Positions 12,159 through 23,922 of a stretch of 59,579 nucleotides of DNA are shown here, piece by piece; within the stretch, counting starts at the first letter, position 1; every line of letters starts with the position of its first letter. This stretch comes from Endomicrobium sp. (lineage in GTDB: Bacteria > Elusimicrobiota > Endomicrobiia > Endomicrobiales > Endomicrobiaceae). The notes below the pieces were generated by a model. The model saw nothing but the letters and a program-made list of their open reading frames with translations. It made no database searches and was not told the origin of the DNA. The stretch is from contig JAITTL010000015.1 of assembly GCA_031286985.1 (NCBI GenBank), positions 1-59,579 of the forward strand, given 5' to 3'. A program made the position numbers and the translations under genes.

Positions 12159-14711
12159 ATGGGAAAAAGCAGGGGAATTAATAAACAACAAGAAGTAATG
12201 TCATCGGAAGTTGTTGCTGTAACCATTGCTCCTCGCAATATTGAAGATGAAATGAAAACCTCTTACATAGATTACGCTATGAGTGTAATTGTCGGAAGGG
12301 CGTTGCCTGACGTTCGCGATGGGTTAAAACCTGTGCATAGAAGAATACTTTTTGCCATGAAGGAAATGGGCTTAAAGCATAATACAGCATACAAGAAATC
12401 TGCTAGAGTTGTTGGAGATGTGCTTGGTAAGTATCATCCTCATGGAGATTCTGCAGTTTATGGGGCAGTCGTTAGAATGGCTCAAAATTTTTCTTTGAGA
12501 TACCCTATGATTGATGGGCAAGGAAACTTCGGGAGTATAGATGGCGATTTTGCAGCCGCTATGCGTTATACAGAAGTAAGAATGGATGCTATTACTGATG
12601 AAATGCTTGCTGACTTGGATAAGAATACAGTTGATTTTATGCCAAACTATGATGGTTCGTTGAAAGAACCTTTGGTATTGCCGACGAAGTTGCCAAGTCT
12701 TTTAATCAATGGATCTTCCGGTATAGCTGTCGGTATGGCAACGAATATACCTACGCATAATTTGAGTGAAGTTTGCGATGCATTGATTGCCTTGGTGGAT
12801 GATGAAGAACTCCCGGTATCCGAACTTACAAAATATATTAATGGCCCAGATTTCCCTACTGCTGGCATAATTCTTGGCAAGAGCGGAATTAGGGATTATA
12901 TGGAAAAAGGTAGAGGCTCGGTAAAAATGAGAGCCAAAGCTGAAATAGAGGAAACCAAAAATGGCAGAGAATCAATAATAATAAATGAAATACCATATCA
13001 AGTAAATAAAGCAAATCTTGTAATGTCTATAGCGAATTTAGTAAAAGACAAAAAAATTGATGGTATCTCTGATTTACGTGATGAATCGTCCGATCGTGAT
13101 GGTATTAGAATTGTTGTAGAGCTTAAGAGGGACGCAAATGCTCAGGTTGTGCTTAATCAGCTTTATAAGCATACGCAAATGCAGTCGTCTTTTGGTGTTA
13201 TAATGCTTGCTATTGTAAATAATAGGCCAAAAGTGATGAATATTAAAGAAATTTTAATTCATCATATAGAGCATAGAAAAATTGTTATCGTAAGGAGAAC
13301 AAAATTTGATTTGCAAAAAGCTGAAGCTAGAGCTCACATATTAGAAGGTTTAAAAATAGCGATAGATAATATTGATACTATCATTAAAATTATTAAGGAA
13401 TCACCAGATGATGAAACAGCTCGCGTGGGATTGATGACAAAGTTTCATTTAAGCAAAATCCAAGCTGAAGCCATTTTGGAAATGAAAATTCGTCAACTTA
13501 CGGGGCTAAAGAGAAAAGAGATAGATGACGAATATTTAGAGACAATACAGATGATAGAAAAGCTTCGCTCCATTTTGGCCGATCCAAAAAAAGTTCTTTC
13601 TATAATTAAAGAGGAAGTTGTTGAAATAAAGAAAAAGTACGGTGATAAGAGAAGGACACAAATACAAGCTGCAGAAGCTGATTTCAATATTGAAGACTTA
13701 ATTCAAAAAGAAGATGTTGCTGTAACCATGTCACACGATGGTTATATTAAACGAATATCCCTTGATACTTACAAAGCTCAACACAGAGGTGGTCGTGGGA
13801 TAACAGCAATGAACACAAAAGAAGAAGATTTTGTTGAAAATTTATTTATTACTAGTTCTCATGCTTATATGTTATTTTTTACAACTAGAGGAAGGTTATA
13901 CTGGACAAGAGTTTACGAAATACCGGAAGCCGTAAGAACATCTAAAGGTAAAGCCATAGTAAATATCTTGCAGCTGCAAGGTACGGAAGAAAAGATTACG
14001 GCAGCGATTCCTATAAAGTCGCTTAATCCTAAAGAAATAAAAGACGAATATCTGTTGATGTGCACAAGAAATGGAACGATAAAAAAAATAGCTTTAGCCG
14101 AGTTCACCAACCCTAGAAAAGGAGGAATAATAGCCATAAAGTTGGAAGACGGTAATATTTTAACTGCAGTAAAAGCTATAGATAAAAATCCTGAGGTTGT
14201 AATAGCTACAAAAAAAGGTATTGCTATAAGATTTAAAGAAACCGATGTGCGTGCTATAGGCCGCAATGGTATTGGCGTAAATGGGATTTCTCTCCAAAAA
14301 GACGATGAAGTTATAGGTATGGAAGTTTTCTCGCCCAACGATGTGTTTCTTTCAATATCAGAAAATGGCTATGGTAAGAGGACAGAGGTAGGCAAATACC
14401 GTCTGCAAAAAAGGGCAGGACAAGGTGTTATCAACATGCAGGCAACAGAAAGAAATGGAAATGTTGTCGGAATTAAAAAAGCAAATCCTGGTGAAGAAGT
14501 AATGATAATGACGCAAAATGGAATAACAATAAGACTCAGAGTGGACAGCATTTCTGTAATAGGAAGAAATACTCAAGGTGTAAGACTTGTGCGTCTTGGT
14601 GACGGTGATAAAGTAGCCGCAATTGCTTCTGTTGTAAAAGACGAAAGCGATGAAGAAGCACAAGATGTCGTAGAAGTTGAGAAGAAAGAGGACATAAGGT
14701 ATGATACGTAA
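12159..14711 (+). CDS. gyrA: DNA gyrase subunit A
   Basis: [33 protein letters not shown]; catalytic region [11 protein letters not shown]. Confidence 0.98.
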   Translation: MGKSRGINKQQEVMSSEVVAVTIAPRNIEDEMKTSYIDYAMSVIVGRALPDVRDGLKPVHRRILFAMKEMGLKHNTAYKKSARVVGDVLGKYHPHGDSAVYGAVVRMAQNFSLRYPMIDGQGNFGSIDGDFAAAMRYTEVRMDAITDEMLADLDKNTVDFMPNYDGSLKEPLVLPTKLPSLLINGSSGIAVGMATNIPTHNLSEVCDALIALVDDEELPVSELTKYINGPDFPTAGIILGKSGIRDYMEKGRGSVKMRAKAEIEETKNGRESIIINEIPYQVNKANLVMSIANLVKDKKIDGISDLRDESSDRDGIRIVVELKRDANAQVVLNQLYKHTQMQSSFGVIMLAIVNNRPKVMNIKEILIHHIEHRKIVIVRRTKFDLQKAEARAHILEGLKIAIDNIDTIIKIIKESPDDETARVGLMTKFHLSKIQAEAILEMKIRQLTGLKRKEIDDEYLETIQMIEKLRSILADPKKVLSIIKEEVVEIKKKYGDKRRTQIQAAEADFNIEDLIQKEDVAVTMSHDGYIKRISLDTYKAQHRGGRGITAMNTKEEDFVENLFITSSHAYMLFFTTRGRLYWTRVYEIPEAVRTSKGKAIVNILQLQGTEEKITAAIPIKSLNPKEIKDEYLLMCTRNGTIKKIALAEFTNPRKGGIIAIKLEDGNILTAVKAIDKNPEVVIATKKGIAIRFKETDVRAIGRNGIGVNGISLQKDDEVIGMEVFSPNDVFLSISENGYGKRTEVGKYRLQKRAGQGVINMQATERNGNVVGIKKANPGEEVMIMTQNGITIRLRVDSISVIGRNTQGVRLVRLGDGDKVAAIASVVKDESDEEAQDVVEVEKKEDIRYDT

Positions 14712-14869
14712 AAAAATTGCGAAATTGAAGCTCAAATATAAATTCTTAGCAATATAAAATAGCTCACAAAAACCCACACACGCACGGCTCCGCAATATAT
14801 CACCGATGCTAATTTTTGATTACGATGCGCATCACGCTGTCGATGTCGATAACTTTTCAACGCAAAAAC

Positions 14870-14906
14870 AAAAAGACCCCAAAGAAAACATCCTCTAAGG
14901 TCTTTT
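14870..14906 (-). terminator. Rho-independent-like terminator of the cold-shock gene
   Basis: On minus strand AAAAGACC...GGTCTTTT stem followed by T-rich run; directly 3' of the csp CDS. Confidence 0.6.
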
Positions 14907-14923
14907 AAGTTTTAGGAAACAGT

Positions 14924-15127
14924 TCAAATCTTTCTTATGTTTACAGCCTTAGGACCTTTATCTGAACTTACAACTTCAAATTCAACACTGTCCCCTTCAG
15001 CTAATGACTTAAACCCCTCGGACTGAATGGCCGAATAATGCGCAAAAACATCACCTGACCCATCGTCATTAGAAATGAACCCATACCCTTTTTGGTCGTT
15101 AAACCACTTCACTTTTCCCTGTGCCAT
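14924..15127 (-). CDS. Cold shock protein (CspA family)
   Basis: [35 protein letters not shown]. Confidence 0.97.
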   Translation of the reverse strand: MAQGKVKWFNDQKGYGFISNDDGSGDVFAHYSAIQSEGFKSLAEGDSVEFEVVSSDKGPKAVNIRKI

Positions 15128-15271
15128 TACTACAACTCCTTGTTTTTTCTACCCATCGTGCAACGGGTAACTAAATTACGACCATCTCCTACGATCGCAT
15201 TGCCATTGTAACAAAATAATTCTATAATTGTCAAGAGCACTAGTTTTAGACGATAAAGATAAAGTATAGAG

Positions 15272-16330
15272 GTGGTTGATATGGAAGAAAAAATTTCACA
15301 AATATTTCACAATTGTAAAATGGATTGCATTCTTTTTACCAATGCAAAAGAGATTTTTTATTTAACTGGGGCAAAATTTGACGGTTTTTGGATTTTGTTT
15401 GTAAAAGACAAAATATACACAATATGTTCCAAAATGATAGAAAATCAAATAAAAGAATTTTTTTGCAACCAAAACATACACATATGCATTGGGACTTCGT
15501 TTACTAAAACGGTTGCTAAAACTTTAAAATTTAATGGTATTGAAAATTTACTAATCGATCCAAAGTACATGAACGCAAAAGATTTTATTTCGATGAGTGA
15601 GGAATTAAATAATGAAGGAATTAAGATTACAAAAAAAATAGGCATTCTAGACCAGATACGACTTGTAAAAAACCAAAATGAAATTGGGAATATAAAAAAA
15701 GCTTGTCAAATAGCATCTGAAGTGTGTAACATAATCAAACATGAATTAAGAGAAGGTCTTAGCGAACTTGATATTCATTACAGAATAATGGAACTGTTTG
15801 CTAAAAACCATGTGACAGAAAGCTTTGACCCTATAGTTGCCTCAGGGAAAAATTCAGCAAATCCTCACCATAAAAGTTCAATAAAAAAAATAGCTGCAAA
15901 CGATATGGTGATGATAGATCTGGGATGCATCTACAACGGATACTGTTCCGATTTGACACGTACCTATTTTTTGGGTAGAATCGGCACCGAATGTAGGGAA
16001 GTTTGGGATGTAGTAAAAAGTGCTCAAGATTTTGTTTTAAAGGGAATAAAAGCAGGGCTACCTGTATCTTGGGTTGATAAAGCGGCGGTAGGTGTTATAG
16101 AAAAAGCAGGGTACAGGGATGGGTTTATTCATACTACTGGGCATGGTGTAGGGATAGAGATACATGAAATGCCTTCATTAACATCAGAAGCTGAGGGTGT
16201 TCTTTTGGCGGGTATGGCAGTTACAGTTGAACCTGGTATATATATCAAACAGAAATTTGGTGTAAGAATTGAAGATACAATATTGATAAAAGAAAATGAC
16301 AGCGAAGTATTAACTTTTGCGGCATATTGA
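15272..16330 (+). CDS. Xaa-Pro aminopeptidase (M24 family)
   Basis: DLGCIYNGYCSDLTRTYFLG; HTTGHGVGIEIHEMPSL; TVEPGIYI. Confidence 0.93.
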   Translation: MVDMEEKISQIFHNCKMDCILFTNAKEIFYLTGAKFDGFWILFVKDKIYTICSKMIENQIKEFFCNQNIHICIGTSFTKTVAKTLKFNGIENLLIDPKYMNAKDFISMSEELNNEGIKITKKIGILDQIRLVKNQNEIGNIKKACQIASEVCNIIKHELREGLSELDIHYRIMELFAKNHVTESFDPIVASGKNSANPHHKSSIKKIAANDMVMIDLGCIYNGYCSDLTRTYFLGRIGTECREVWDVVKSAQDFVLKGIKAGLPVSWVDKAAVGVIEKAGYRDGFIHTTGHGVGIEIHEMPSLTSEAEGVLLAGMAVTVEPGIYIKQKFGVRIEDTILIKENDSEVLTFAAY

Positions 16331-16346
16331 GGATAAGGAGAAAAAA

Positions 16347-16904
16347 ATGATTTCAACTTCAGATTTTAAAAATGGATATAACATTTTAGTTGATGGAGAA
16401 CCTTATCAGATCACATGGTTTCAAAACCATAAGCCGGGAAAAGGTGGCGCTGTAATGCGTGTAAAGCTCAAACATCTTAAGAAGGGTGGGACCATAGAGC
16501 GTACTTTTAAATCTGGAGAAAAATTCGAAGCGTTAAGTGTTTCTAGACGCAAAAAACAGTTCCTGTATAAAGAAGGTATAAATTATAATTTTATGGATGT
16601 AAATACTTATGAACAGATGACAGTTTCTCCCGGACTCTTAGGAGAAATGGCAAAATTTCTTAAAGAAAATCTTGAGGTTGAAGCAGTGTATTTAGAAAAT
16701 GAACTAATCGGGATAGATCTTCCAATAATTATAGAAATGACAATAGCTGAGGCAGAAGCTGGGATCAAGGGAGACTCTGTTTCCAATCTCACAAAAATGG
16801 CAAAACTTGAAACAGGAGCGGATATACGCGTACCTCTTTTCATAAAGGAAGGCGATAAGATAAAAGTTGACACAAGGACCGGGGAATATGTGGAGAGAGC
16901 GTAA
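16347..16904 (+). CDS. efp: Translation elongation factor P
   Basis: MISTSDFKNGYNILVDGEPYQITWFQNHKPGKGGAVMRVKLK; start after AAGGAG within track ORF. Confidence 0.96.
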   Translation: MISTSDFKNGYNILVDGEPYQITWFQNHKPGKGGAVMRVKLKHLKKGGTIERTFKSGEKFEALSVSRRKKQFLYKEGINYNFMDVNTYEQMTVSPGLLGEMAKFLKENLEVEAVYLENELIGIDLPIIIEMTIAEAEAGIKGDSVSNLTKMAKLETGADIRVPLFIKEGDKIKVDTRTGEYVERA

Positions 16905-17004
16905 CACCAGAAAATTTTAAATAAAATTTTAATGAAAAGATACTATTTGTTTTGTCGACTATTAAGTGGTTATGTGAAATTTCAGCTGAATCAATGGGGT
17001 ACAA

Positions 17005-17427
17005 ATGAATCCACAAGAAATTAGGGATTTTTTAAAATCAATAAAACATACCGACATTGAAGAGATGCAGTATCAAAGCGAAGGAAATTCCATATATTTT
17101 AGAAAAACTGACGTAAAGCCAATGGTACATGTTAAAAATAATGCTGTTGAAGACAAAAACAAAAAAGAGGAAAAACAAACCGTTGTTGCAATTAAGTCAT
17201 CCATGGTTGGAACTTTTGCTAACTCACAAATCAATTGTGAAACACCATTTGTAAAAGAAGGTGATATGGTGGTTGTTGGTCAAAAAATTGGACAAATAGA
17301 AGCGATGAAAATTATTAAGGACATTTTCTCAGATATAAAAGGCAAAGTTGTGAAAGTCCTTATTTCAGATGGCCAACCTGTTGAGTATGGGCAAAAATTA
17401 TTTTTAGTGGACACAAGTAAGGAATAA
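17005..17427 (+). CDS. accB: Acetyl-CoA carboxylase biotin carboxyl carrier protein
   Basis: Biotinylation motif IEAMKIIKDI; next to accC. Confidence 0.92.
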   Translation: MNPQEIRDFLKSIKHTDIEEMQYQSEGNSIYFRKTDVKPMVHVKNNAVEDKNKKEEKQTVVAIKSSMVGTFANSQINCETPFVKEGDMVVVGQKIGQIEAMKIIKDIFSDIKGKVVKVLISDGQPVEYGQKLFLVDTSKE

Positions 17428-17522
17428 TTCGCTACGTACTGTATAATGTCTTAATAGTATGGTACGAGTTGAAGATCTTTTTGAATTTCGTTTTCGGATT
17501 TGGAGCGAACTGGAGATATTGG

Positions 17523-18872
17523 ATGTTTAAGAAAGTTTTGATTGCAAACAGAGGTGAGATTGCTTGCAGAATTATAAGAGCCTGTAGGGAACTCGATATT
17601 AAAACCGTAGCTATTCATTCAGAAATAGATAAAGAAAGCATGCATGTAAAGCTTGCAGACCAGGCCATATGCGTAGGTCCCGCAAGTGCTTTAGAAAGTT
17701 ATTTAAATATACCGAGTATTATAGCTGCTGCTGAAATTTCGGGCGCTGATGCAATTCACCCTGGATATGGATTTTTGTCTGAAAATACATATTTTGCAGA
17801 GGTTTGCCAGACTTGTGGAATTAAATTTATTGGACCTTCAAAAGAATCAATAGAACAAATGGGAGACAAAATTTCAGCCATAGCTCTTATGAAAAAAGCG
17901 GGTATCCCTACAGTATCTGGATCAAATGGACCTGTAAATGCAGACGACTCAAATATTTTTGATATAGCAAAAAAAATAGGTTACCCCATTATTATTAAAG
18001 CAACCGCTGGTGGAGGCGGAAAAGGTATGAGAGTAGTTGTTTCCAAAGAAACTCTTCAAAATGCGATAATTACAGCACAAACAGAAGCTAAAGCCTCATT
18101 TGGAAATCCTAGTGTGTATATGGAAAAATATATTGAGGAACCCCATCACGTAGAGTTTCAAATTCTTGGTGATAGGTATGGTAAAATTGCGTATTTGCCA
18201 GAAAGAGATTGTTCTATACAGAGAAGACATCAGAAACTTGTTGAAGAAAGTCCTTCTCCTTTGATCAATGAGGCGTTGAGAAAAAAAATGGGCAAAGCTG
18301 CAAAAAATGCTGCAGCTGCTGTTAAATATGTCACAGTAGGTACCGTGGAATTTTTAGTAGATAAAAAAGGTAATTTTTATTTTATGGAGATGAATACAAG
18401 AATTCAGGTAGAGCATCCTGTTACAGAGGTTGTTACAGGGTTGGATTTAGTTAAAGAACAATTAAAACTCGCAGCAGGTGAAAAACTTTCTATAGTTTCT
18501 GAAAAAGTTAAAATATTAGGGCACGCTATAGAATGCAGAATAAATGCGGAAGATCCGGACAAGGATTTTATACCTTCCCCTGGAACGATTGGGAGACTGT
18601 TTTTACCTGGAGGGCCAGGAATTAGGTTGGATACACATGTTTATTCTGGATATATGATATCATCTTTTTATGACAATTTAATTGCAAAAATTATTGCTTT
18701 TGGCTGTGATAGGGATGAAGCCATTAAAAAAATGCAAAGAGCTTTAAGGGAAGTTGAAATAGAAGGTATTAAAAACACTTCGTCCTTACATAGTAGGGTT
18801 ATGTCCAACGAAAATTTTTGCAAAGGAAGCGTGTGTACAAATTTTCTCTCAAAATATATATATGGAAAATAA
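17523..18872 (+). CDS. accC: Acetyl-CoA carboxylase biotin carboxylase subunit
   Basis: MFKKVLIANRGEIACRIIRACRELDIKTVAIHSE; FMEMNTRIQVEHPVTE. Confidence 0.97.
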   Translation: MFKKVLIANRGEIACRIIRACRELDIKTVAIHSEIDKESMHVKLADQAICVGPASALESYLNIPSIIAAAEISGADAIHPGYGFLSENTYFAEVCQTCGIKFIGPSKESIEQMGDKISAIALMKKAGIPTVSGSNGPVNADDSNIFDIAKKIGYPIIIKATAGGGGKGMRVVVSKETLQNAIITAQTEAKASFGNPSVYMEKYIEEPHHVEFQILGDRYGKIAYLPERDCSIQRRHQKLVEESPSPLINEALRKKMGKAAKNAAAAVKYVTVGTVEFLVDKKGNFYFMEMNTRIQVEHPVTEVVTGLDLVKEQLKLAAGEKLSIVSEKVKILGHAIECRINAEDPDKDFIPSPGTIGRLFLPGGPGIRLDTHVYSGYMISSFYDNLIAKIIAFGCDRDEAIKKMQRALREVEIEGIKNTSSLHSRVMSNENFCKGSVCTNFLSKYIYGK

Positions 18873-18921
18873 TTTATAATTGGACAGCCCTTTATGTGGT
18901 TTATACGAATGAGGTTTTATA

Positions 18922-19530
18922 GTGTCAACAAAAGAACTTATTAAAGATCTTATAAATGAGAGTCTTCAAGCAAAAAAAACAATGCTTGAAGATAGTCAGG
19001 TTGAGAGCATCTATAATATTGCAAATAAAATTGTTGATGTGTACAAAAATAAGAAAAAAACAATTATCTGCGGTAACGGAGGATCTGCTTCGGATGCTTT
19101 ACATTTTGCTGCTGAAATGGTTGTTCGATTTGAGAAAAACAGAGATGCTCTTCCTTCAGTTGCCTTATCTGAAAATGTATCGACAATAACTGCTATCGGA
19201 AATGATTTCGATTATGATCACATTTTTAGCCGCCAGCTTGAAGCTTATGCGCATAAAGGTGATATTTTTATTGCTATATCTACAAGCGGAAATTCAAGAA
19301 ATATCCTAGAGGCTTTGAAGTCTGCAAAAAAGATGGGTATATTTACAATAGGCATGACAAACTCAGATGGCGGAAAGATGAAAAGCATGTGCAATTTGTG
19401 CTACTGCGCTCCGTCAAAAATCACAGCAAGAACACAGGAATGTCATATACTTCTAATACATATCATTGCAAAACTCGTAGAACAACAAATTTTTTCACTT
19501 TCTGCAAAGTTTAATTCCTTAAAAATTTAA
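18922..19530 (+). CDS. gmhA: Phosphoheptose isomerase (SIS domain)
   Basis: IICGNGGSASDALHFAAEMVVRF; IFIAISTSGNSRNIL; GTG start. Confidence 0.85.
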   Translation: MSTKELIKDLINESLQAKKTMLEDSQVESIYNIANKIVDVYKNKKKTIICGNGGSASDALHFAAEMVVRFEKNRDALPSVALSENVSTITAIGNDFDYDHIFSRQLEAYAHKGDIFIAISTSGNSRNILEALKSAKKMGIFTIGMTNSDGGKMKSMCNLCYCAPSKITARTQECHILLIHIIAKLVEQQIFSLSAKFNSLKI

Positions 19531-20878
19531 TCGCTGTGTCAAGTGTTTCTGTCGCAAATACATCAATTTTGCCTTTATATGACAATTTTTTTAAATTGCT
19601 TTTAGGTATTATTGCTTTCCTAAACCCAAGTTTTTCAGCTTCGGTAAGTCGCTCTGCAACAAGGGCTACAGAACGAACTTCTCCTGCAAGACCAACTTCA
19701 CCAAAAATTACAATGTCTTTAGGACATAAAAAACCCAAATTAGCAGATACTATGGCACAGGCTGCGGCTAAATCAATCGAAGTTTCTTTAACTTTAACAC
19801 CACCTGCTATATTTACAAAAATATCCTGCATTCCAAGTGACAGATTTAATCTTTTTTCCAAAACAGCTATAAGAATTATAATTCGATTTATATCATAGCC
19901 AGAAACCATTCTACGCGGTATACCAAAAGCTGTTCTTGTAGATAAAGCTTGAACCTCTAAAAGAAGAGGTCTTGTTCCCTCCATCGATACAGTTACAATG
20001 TTTCCTGCTGCATTTACAGCACGTTCTCCCAAAAAAATGAGAGACGGATTTGAAACCTCAGAAAGTCCTGAGGAATTCATTTCAAAAATTCCAATTTCGC
20101 TTGTGGGGCCAAATCGATTTTTGTAGGCTCTTAATATTCTATATGCGTGTTGTCGTTCATTTTCAAAATATAACACAGTATCAACTATGTGTTCCAAAAC
20201 TCTAGGGCCTGCTAAATCACCTTCCTTTGTAATATGTCCTAAAAGAAATACTGTAATATTTTTCGATTTTGCGATTCTCAAAAATTCTGCGGCCGTTTCT
20301 CTTACTTGGGCGACTGTTCCTGGAGCACTTGTAAGTTCAGGGTGATACGTTGTTTGTATAGAGTCTATAACTAAAATTTTAGGATCTATTTTGTCTACCG
20401 CATCTATAATATTTTGAAGATTTGTTTCAGAAGCTAAAAAAATATTATCTTTTTTTATATTTAAACGTTCTGCACGGGCTTTAACTTGCGAAAGAGATTC
20501 CTCTCCCGATATGTAAAGAACTGTTCCTTGTTCACTCAAAGCATCCGATATATGCAAAATTAATGTAGATTTGCCAATTCCAGGAGCCCCCCCTAGCAGT
20601 ATCAAGGACCCCGGGACAACTCCACCGCCAATCATGGTATCAAACTCTTTTATTTTGGTTTTATAACTTACAAAATCTTTCACTGAAATTTCGTTTAACC
20701 TTAACACTTGAGATGAAAACCCAGTAAGTTGTCTTGAAGGAGAGCGTAATTTTAGAGGTGTTGAAAATTTTTCTTCGGAAAAGCTATTCCACGTTCCGCA
20801 TGATGAGCATCTACCAAGCCACTTAGCAGATTCATAGCCACATTGTTGACATAAGAATTTTGTTTTCTGTTTTTTCAT
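19511..20878 (-). CDS. radA: DNA repair protein RadA
   Basis: Zn motif CQQCGYESAKWLGRCSSCGTWNSF; Walker A GGAPGIGKST; KNRFG motif. Confidence 0.97.
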   Translation of the reverse strand: MKKQKTKFLCQQCGYESAKWLGRCSSCGTWNSFSEEKFSTPLKLRSPSRQLTGFSSQVLRLNEISVKDFVSYKTKIKEFDTMIGGGVVPGSLILLGGAPGIGKSTLILHISDALSEQGTVLYISGEESLSQVKARAERLNIKKDNIFLASETNLQNIIDAVDKIDPKILVIDSIQTTYHPELTSAPGTVAQVRETAAEFLRIAKSKNITVFLLGHITKEGDLAGPRVLEHIVDTVLYFENERQHAYRILRAYKNRFGPTSEIGIFEMNSSGLSEVSNPSLIFLGERAVNAAGNIVTVSMEGTRPLLLEVQALSTRTAFGIPRRMVSGYDINRIIILIAVLEKRLNLSLGMQDIFVNIAGGVKVKETSIDLAAACAIVSANLGFLCPKDIVIFGEVGLAGEVRSVALVAERLTEAEKLGFRKAIIPKSNLKKLSYKGKIDVFATETLDTAIKFLRN

Positions 20879-20908
20879 GGTTGATATGATAACGATAAAC
20901 TTATAACA

Positions 20909-22231
20909 TTACTTTGATGCAGTTGCAGCTATACCTATGATCCCCAATAATGATACCAAATCCCTATCATCAAGTGAAATATTTAAATATGGTGTAACAG
21001 CAGGCGTATACGTTGTATCTTCAACCGCAACTCCTACGTAAAGCCATTTTGTTATTCCAAATTTTATACCAGCATTGACTACAGGCCCTCTAGTCTTTCT
21101 TGTAAAATCATACACGTCTAAATTAGCTTTCAAAGTTTTATAGGAAGCACACATAGGTTGTAAAAAAGAATATCCAAACCCAATACCACCTTTTCCTCTC
21201 ATAGCACCTAGGTAAACTTCAGATTGCTTTGATCTAAATCCAATTAAGGCTTCTAATTTATTTATACTTTTCTTTTCATCTTTATTTCTTTCAGAATCAC
21301 TGTTATCTGAAATATTTGAAACCCCTATATGATAAAATTTGCTGTCATTTGGCATTAAAGTTATGCCAACATCAGTGCTAAATTTTTCTGTTCTACTGTT
21401 ATATCTTCCTGTACAATTCCAACTGAATTTTAATTTATTAGCTTTTCCTATTGTATCATTGAGGCTCTTAAAAGCTCCTTTTGCAGATGCTACTGTTTCT
21501 TTTAAGTCTTGACTCATTTGTTTATCATTTGCAAGAGTTGAGATTGTTCCATCACCGTCGCACATACGATCAACCAATGTATTTAACTTTGAAGCAACAT
21601 TTTTAATCATCAGTATCGTATCTTGTAAATTTTGTCTATTGTTTGCAGAAATACTTGCAATATTTGCAGAAAATTTATTAAGGTTGCTGATCATTTCTGA
21701 AATTTGCCCACCTTGCGATGCAAAGCCTTCTAAAAAAGACCTCAGAGAACATACAGCTTCAGCAAGATTTTCCATCATATTGCCATTCTTTTGACTGTCT
21801 AATGCACCATTAATTTTATCAACAATATTGGTTAAAGTATTTTCTAATGATGAACTCTCAATTGATGGGATAGAGTCTCCACTCTTTAGTATCTGGGCTA
21901 AAGGATTTCCGGGAACAATTTCAATATATTTTGTCCCAATGATACCTATGGAAACAATGCGTGCTTGAGAACCTTCATACAAAACAATTTTTTTATCTAT
22001 TGAAAGTTTTAATTTTGCTTTAGAATTTTCTAAAGAGACATCTTTCAAAATTCCAATATTTACTCCAGCCATTTTGACTTTGGCTTTTCTTGAAAGGCCA
22101 GCAATGTTGTTGAAACTTACATAAATGCAATAAGTTTTTTGCAAAGAAAAAGATCCAACCGCAAAAATCGAAGCAATTATCGCAAGAACTCCTACCACTG
22201 CAAAAATTCCTAATTTAAGTTGATTGTTCAT
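20909..22231 (-). CDS. MCE/MlaD-family substrate-binding protein
   Basis: N-terminal TM then MCE domain (CIYVSFNNIAGLSRKAKVKMAGVNIGILKDVSL); adjacent to MlaF- and MlaE-like genes. Confidence 0.88.
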   Translation of the reverse strand: MNNQLKLGIFAVVGVLAIIASIFAVGSFSLQKTYCIYVSFNNIAGLSRKAKVKMAGVNIGILKDVSLENSKAKLKLSIDKKIVLYEGSQARIVSIGIIGTKYIEIVPGNPLAQILKSGDSIPSIESSSLENTLTNIVDKINGALDSQKNGNMMENLAEAVCSLRSFLEGFASQGGQISEMISNLNKFSANIASISANNRQNLQDTILMIKNVASKLNTLVDRMCDGDGTISTLANDKQMSQDLKETVASAKGAFKSLNDTIGKANKLKFSWNCTGRYNSRTEKFSTDVGITLMPNDSKFYHIGVSNISDNSDSERNKDEKKSINKLEALIGFRSKQSEVYLGAMRGKGGIGFGYSFLQPMCASYKTLKANLDVYDFTRKTRGPVVNAGIKFGITKWLYVGVAVEDTTYTPAVTPYLNISLDDRDLVSLLGIIGIAATASK

Positions 22232-22988
22232 TATATTCCACTTTCTCCTTAACTATTGGCCCACATTTCGACCGTTCAACAAATTGTTTCATATATTCAT
22301 TTTTGGTATTATCCATTTCTGATGGTGTGCCACTAAAAGCTATATTCCCATTGCAGAGCATTAATACTTTATTTGCAACTTTATACACATATTTCATATC
22401 GTGTGTTACCACTATTGATGTAATACCCCAACAGTTTTTTAAATTCACTATCAAATTTCCTATTACATTTGACATTATAGGGTCAAGTCCTGTAGTAGGT
22501 TCATCGCAAAAAATATAGCGAGGCTTATACGCGATAGCCCTTGCGAGGCCAACTCTTTTTTTCATTCCACCAGATAGTTCTGATGGTTTTAAATTTTCAA
22601 TATTTTCCAAACCCACCATCGAAAGACACTGTAAAGTTCTCTGCCTTATTTCATTTGTTGTAAGAGATGTAAGCATTTTTAACCCAAATGCTACATTTTC
22701 AAAAACATTAAGCGAATCAAAAAGAGCTGCTTCTTGGAACACATAGCCTATTTTTTTTTGCGTCGCGCGTAAATCCAACGAAGAACATTTTCTTATATCA
22801 ACCTCATCAATCTTAACTGATCCACTATCTAGCTTGATAAGTCCTACCATGGTTTTCAGTAAGACACTTTTTCCAGTTCCAGAACCACCTATAATGGCAA
22901 CACTTTCTCCTTCGGAAACTTCAAAATTTACACCACAAAGTACTTGTTTACCACCAAACTGTTTGTGAACATTTTCTACTTTTATCAT
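22215..22988 (-). CDS. MlaF-like ABC transporter ATP-binding protein
   Basis: GGSGTGKSVLLKTMVGL; LSGGMKKRVGLARAIAYKPRYIFCDEPTTGLDPI. Confidence 0.93.
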   Translation of the reverse strand: MIKVENVHKQFGGKQVLCGVNFEVSEGESVAIIGGSGTGKSVLLKTMVGLIKLDSGSVKIDEVDIRKCSSLDLRATQKKIGYVFQEAALFDSLNVFENVAFGLKMLTSLTTNEIRQRTLQCLSMVGLENIENLKPSELSGGMKKRVGLARAIAYKPRYIFCDEPTTGLDPIMSNVIGNLIVNLKNCWGITSIVVTHDMKYVYKVANKVLMLCNGNIAFSGTPSEMDNTKNEYMKQFVERSKCGPIVKEKVEYNEQST

Positions 22989-23087
22989 CTTGTCTCGCCA
23001 TTATATAAGTGTCTATTAACGTTAAAATATAAATTTTCTTCAAACTAATACAACAACTTATTTCTAAATATCCCAATCATACAAACT

Positions 23088-23858
23088 TTACTTTATCCCA
23101 AAGAAAATCAACAGTGTTGTCAAAAAACAATCCATAATCAAAATTGCAATCATTGAAAACATTACTGAACTTGTAGTAGCTTTCCCAACGCCTTCTGCAC
23201 CACCTTTTGTATTAAAACCTTGATAACATGCAATTATTACAATATTTAACGCAAAAAAAAATGATTTTATAAACCCATGCAGAAAAGTCTTAATCGTCAT
23301 AAAATCCAAAGCCTCTGCCCAATATGTAGCAGGAGAAATATCCCACATATTCGTAGCAGCAATCATTCCGGAATATACTCCAATTATATTTGAAATAACA
23401 GTAAGTATCGGCAACATGCAAAAGCAGGCTAAAAATCTAGGAACTGCAAGAAATTTTATGGGATTTGCTCCAAGTGTATACAACGCATCAATTTGCTCAG
23501 TAACTTTCATTGCTCCAAGCTCTGCCGTAATTGCAGCTCCAACTCTTCCTGCTATAACTATCGCTGTTAAAACAGGGGCCAACTCCATTACCAAAGAGAA
23601 ACTAGTTATTGTTCCAACGTAGACAGGTTCATTAAAAAGATTTTCAGTTGCTGAACCTGCTTGAATGACCAAAACCATACCTGTAAAAAAAGATGACAAA
23701 ATTATTATAGGAACAGAACGCCAGCCAATTTCAACCATTTGGGCAACGGTATCTTTAAAAGATATTTCGCCTCCAAATATCCCTTTCATTGTCTCTACCG
23801 TCATTGTGGCAGCATTTTTTGAGGCTTCTAGTAACTGAAACAATAATTTACTCGACAC
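23088..23858 (-). CDS. MlaE-like ABC transporter permease
   Basis: ELAPVLTAIVIAGRVGAAITAELGAMKVTEQIDAL. Confidence 0.94.
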   Translation of the reverse strand: MSSKLLFQLLEASKNAATMTVETMKGIFGGEISFKDTVAQMVEIGWRSVPIIILSSFFTGMVLVIQAGSATENLFNEPVYVGTITSFSLVMELAPVLTAIVIAGRVGAAITAELGAMKVTEQIDALYTLGANPIKFLAVPRFLACFCMLPILTVISNIIGVYSGMIAATNMWDISPATYWAEALDFMTIKTFLHGFIKSFFFALNIVIIACYQGFNTKGGAEGVGKATTSSVMFSMIAILIMDCFLTTLLIFFGIK

Positions 23859-23922
23859 ATTTTACCCACTTTTTTGTAAAACGTTTTATATTTACGCACT
23901 ATTTTTCACGTTTTTTTACATA

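Noticed and set aside
13913-14795. Minus ORFs of 141 and 145 aa
   Set aside because: Antisense to gyrA
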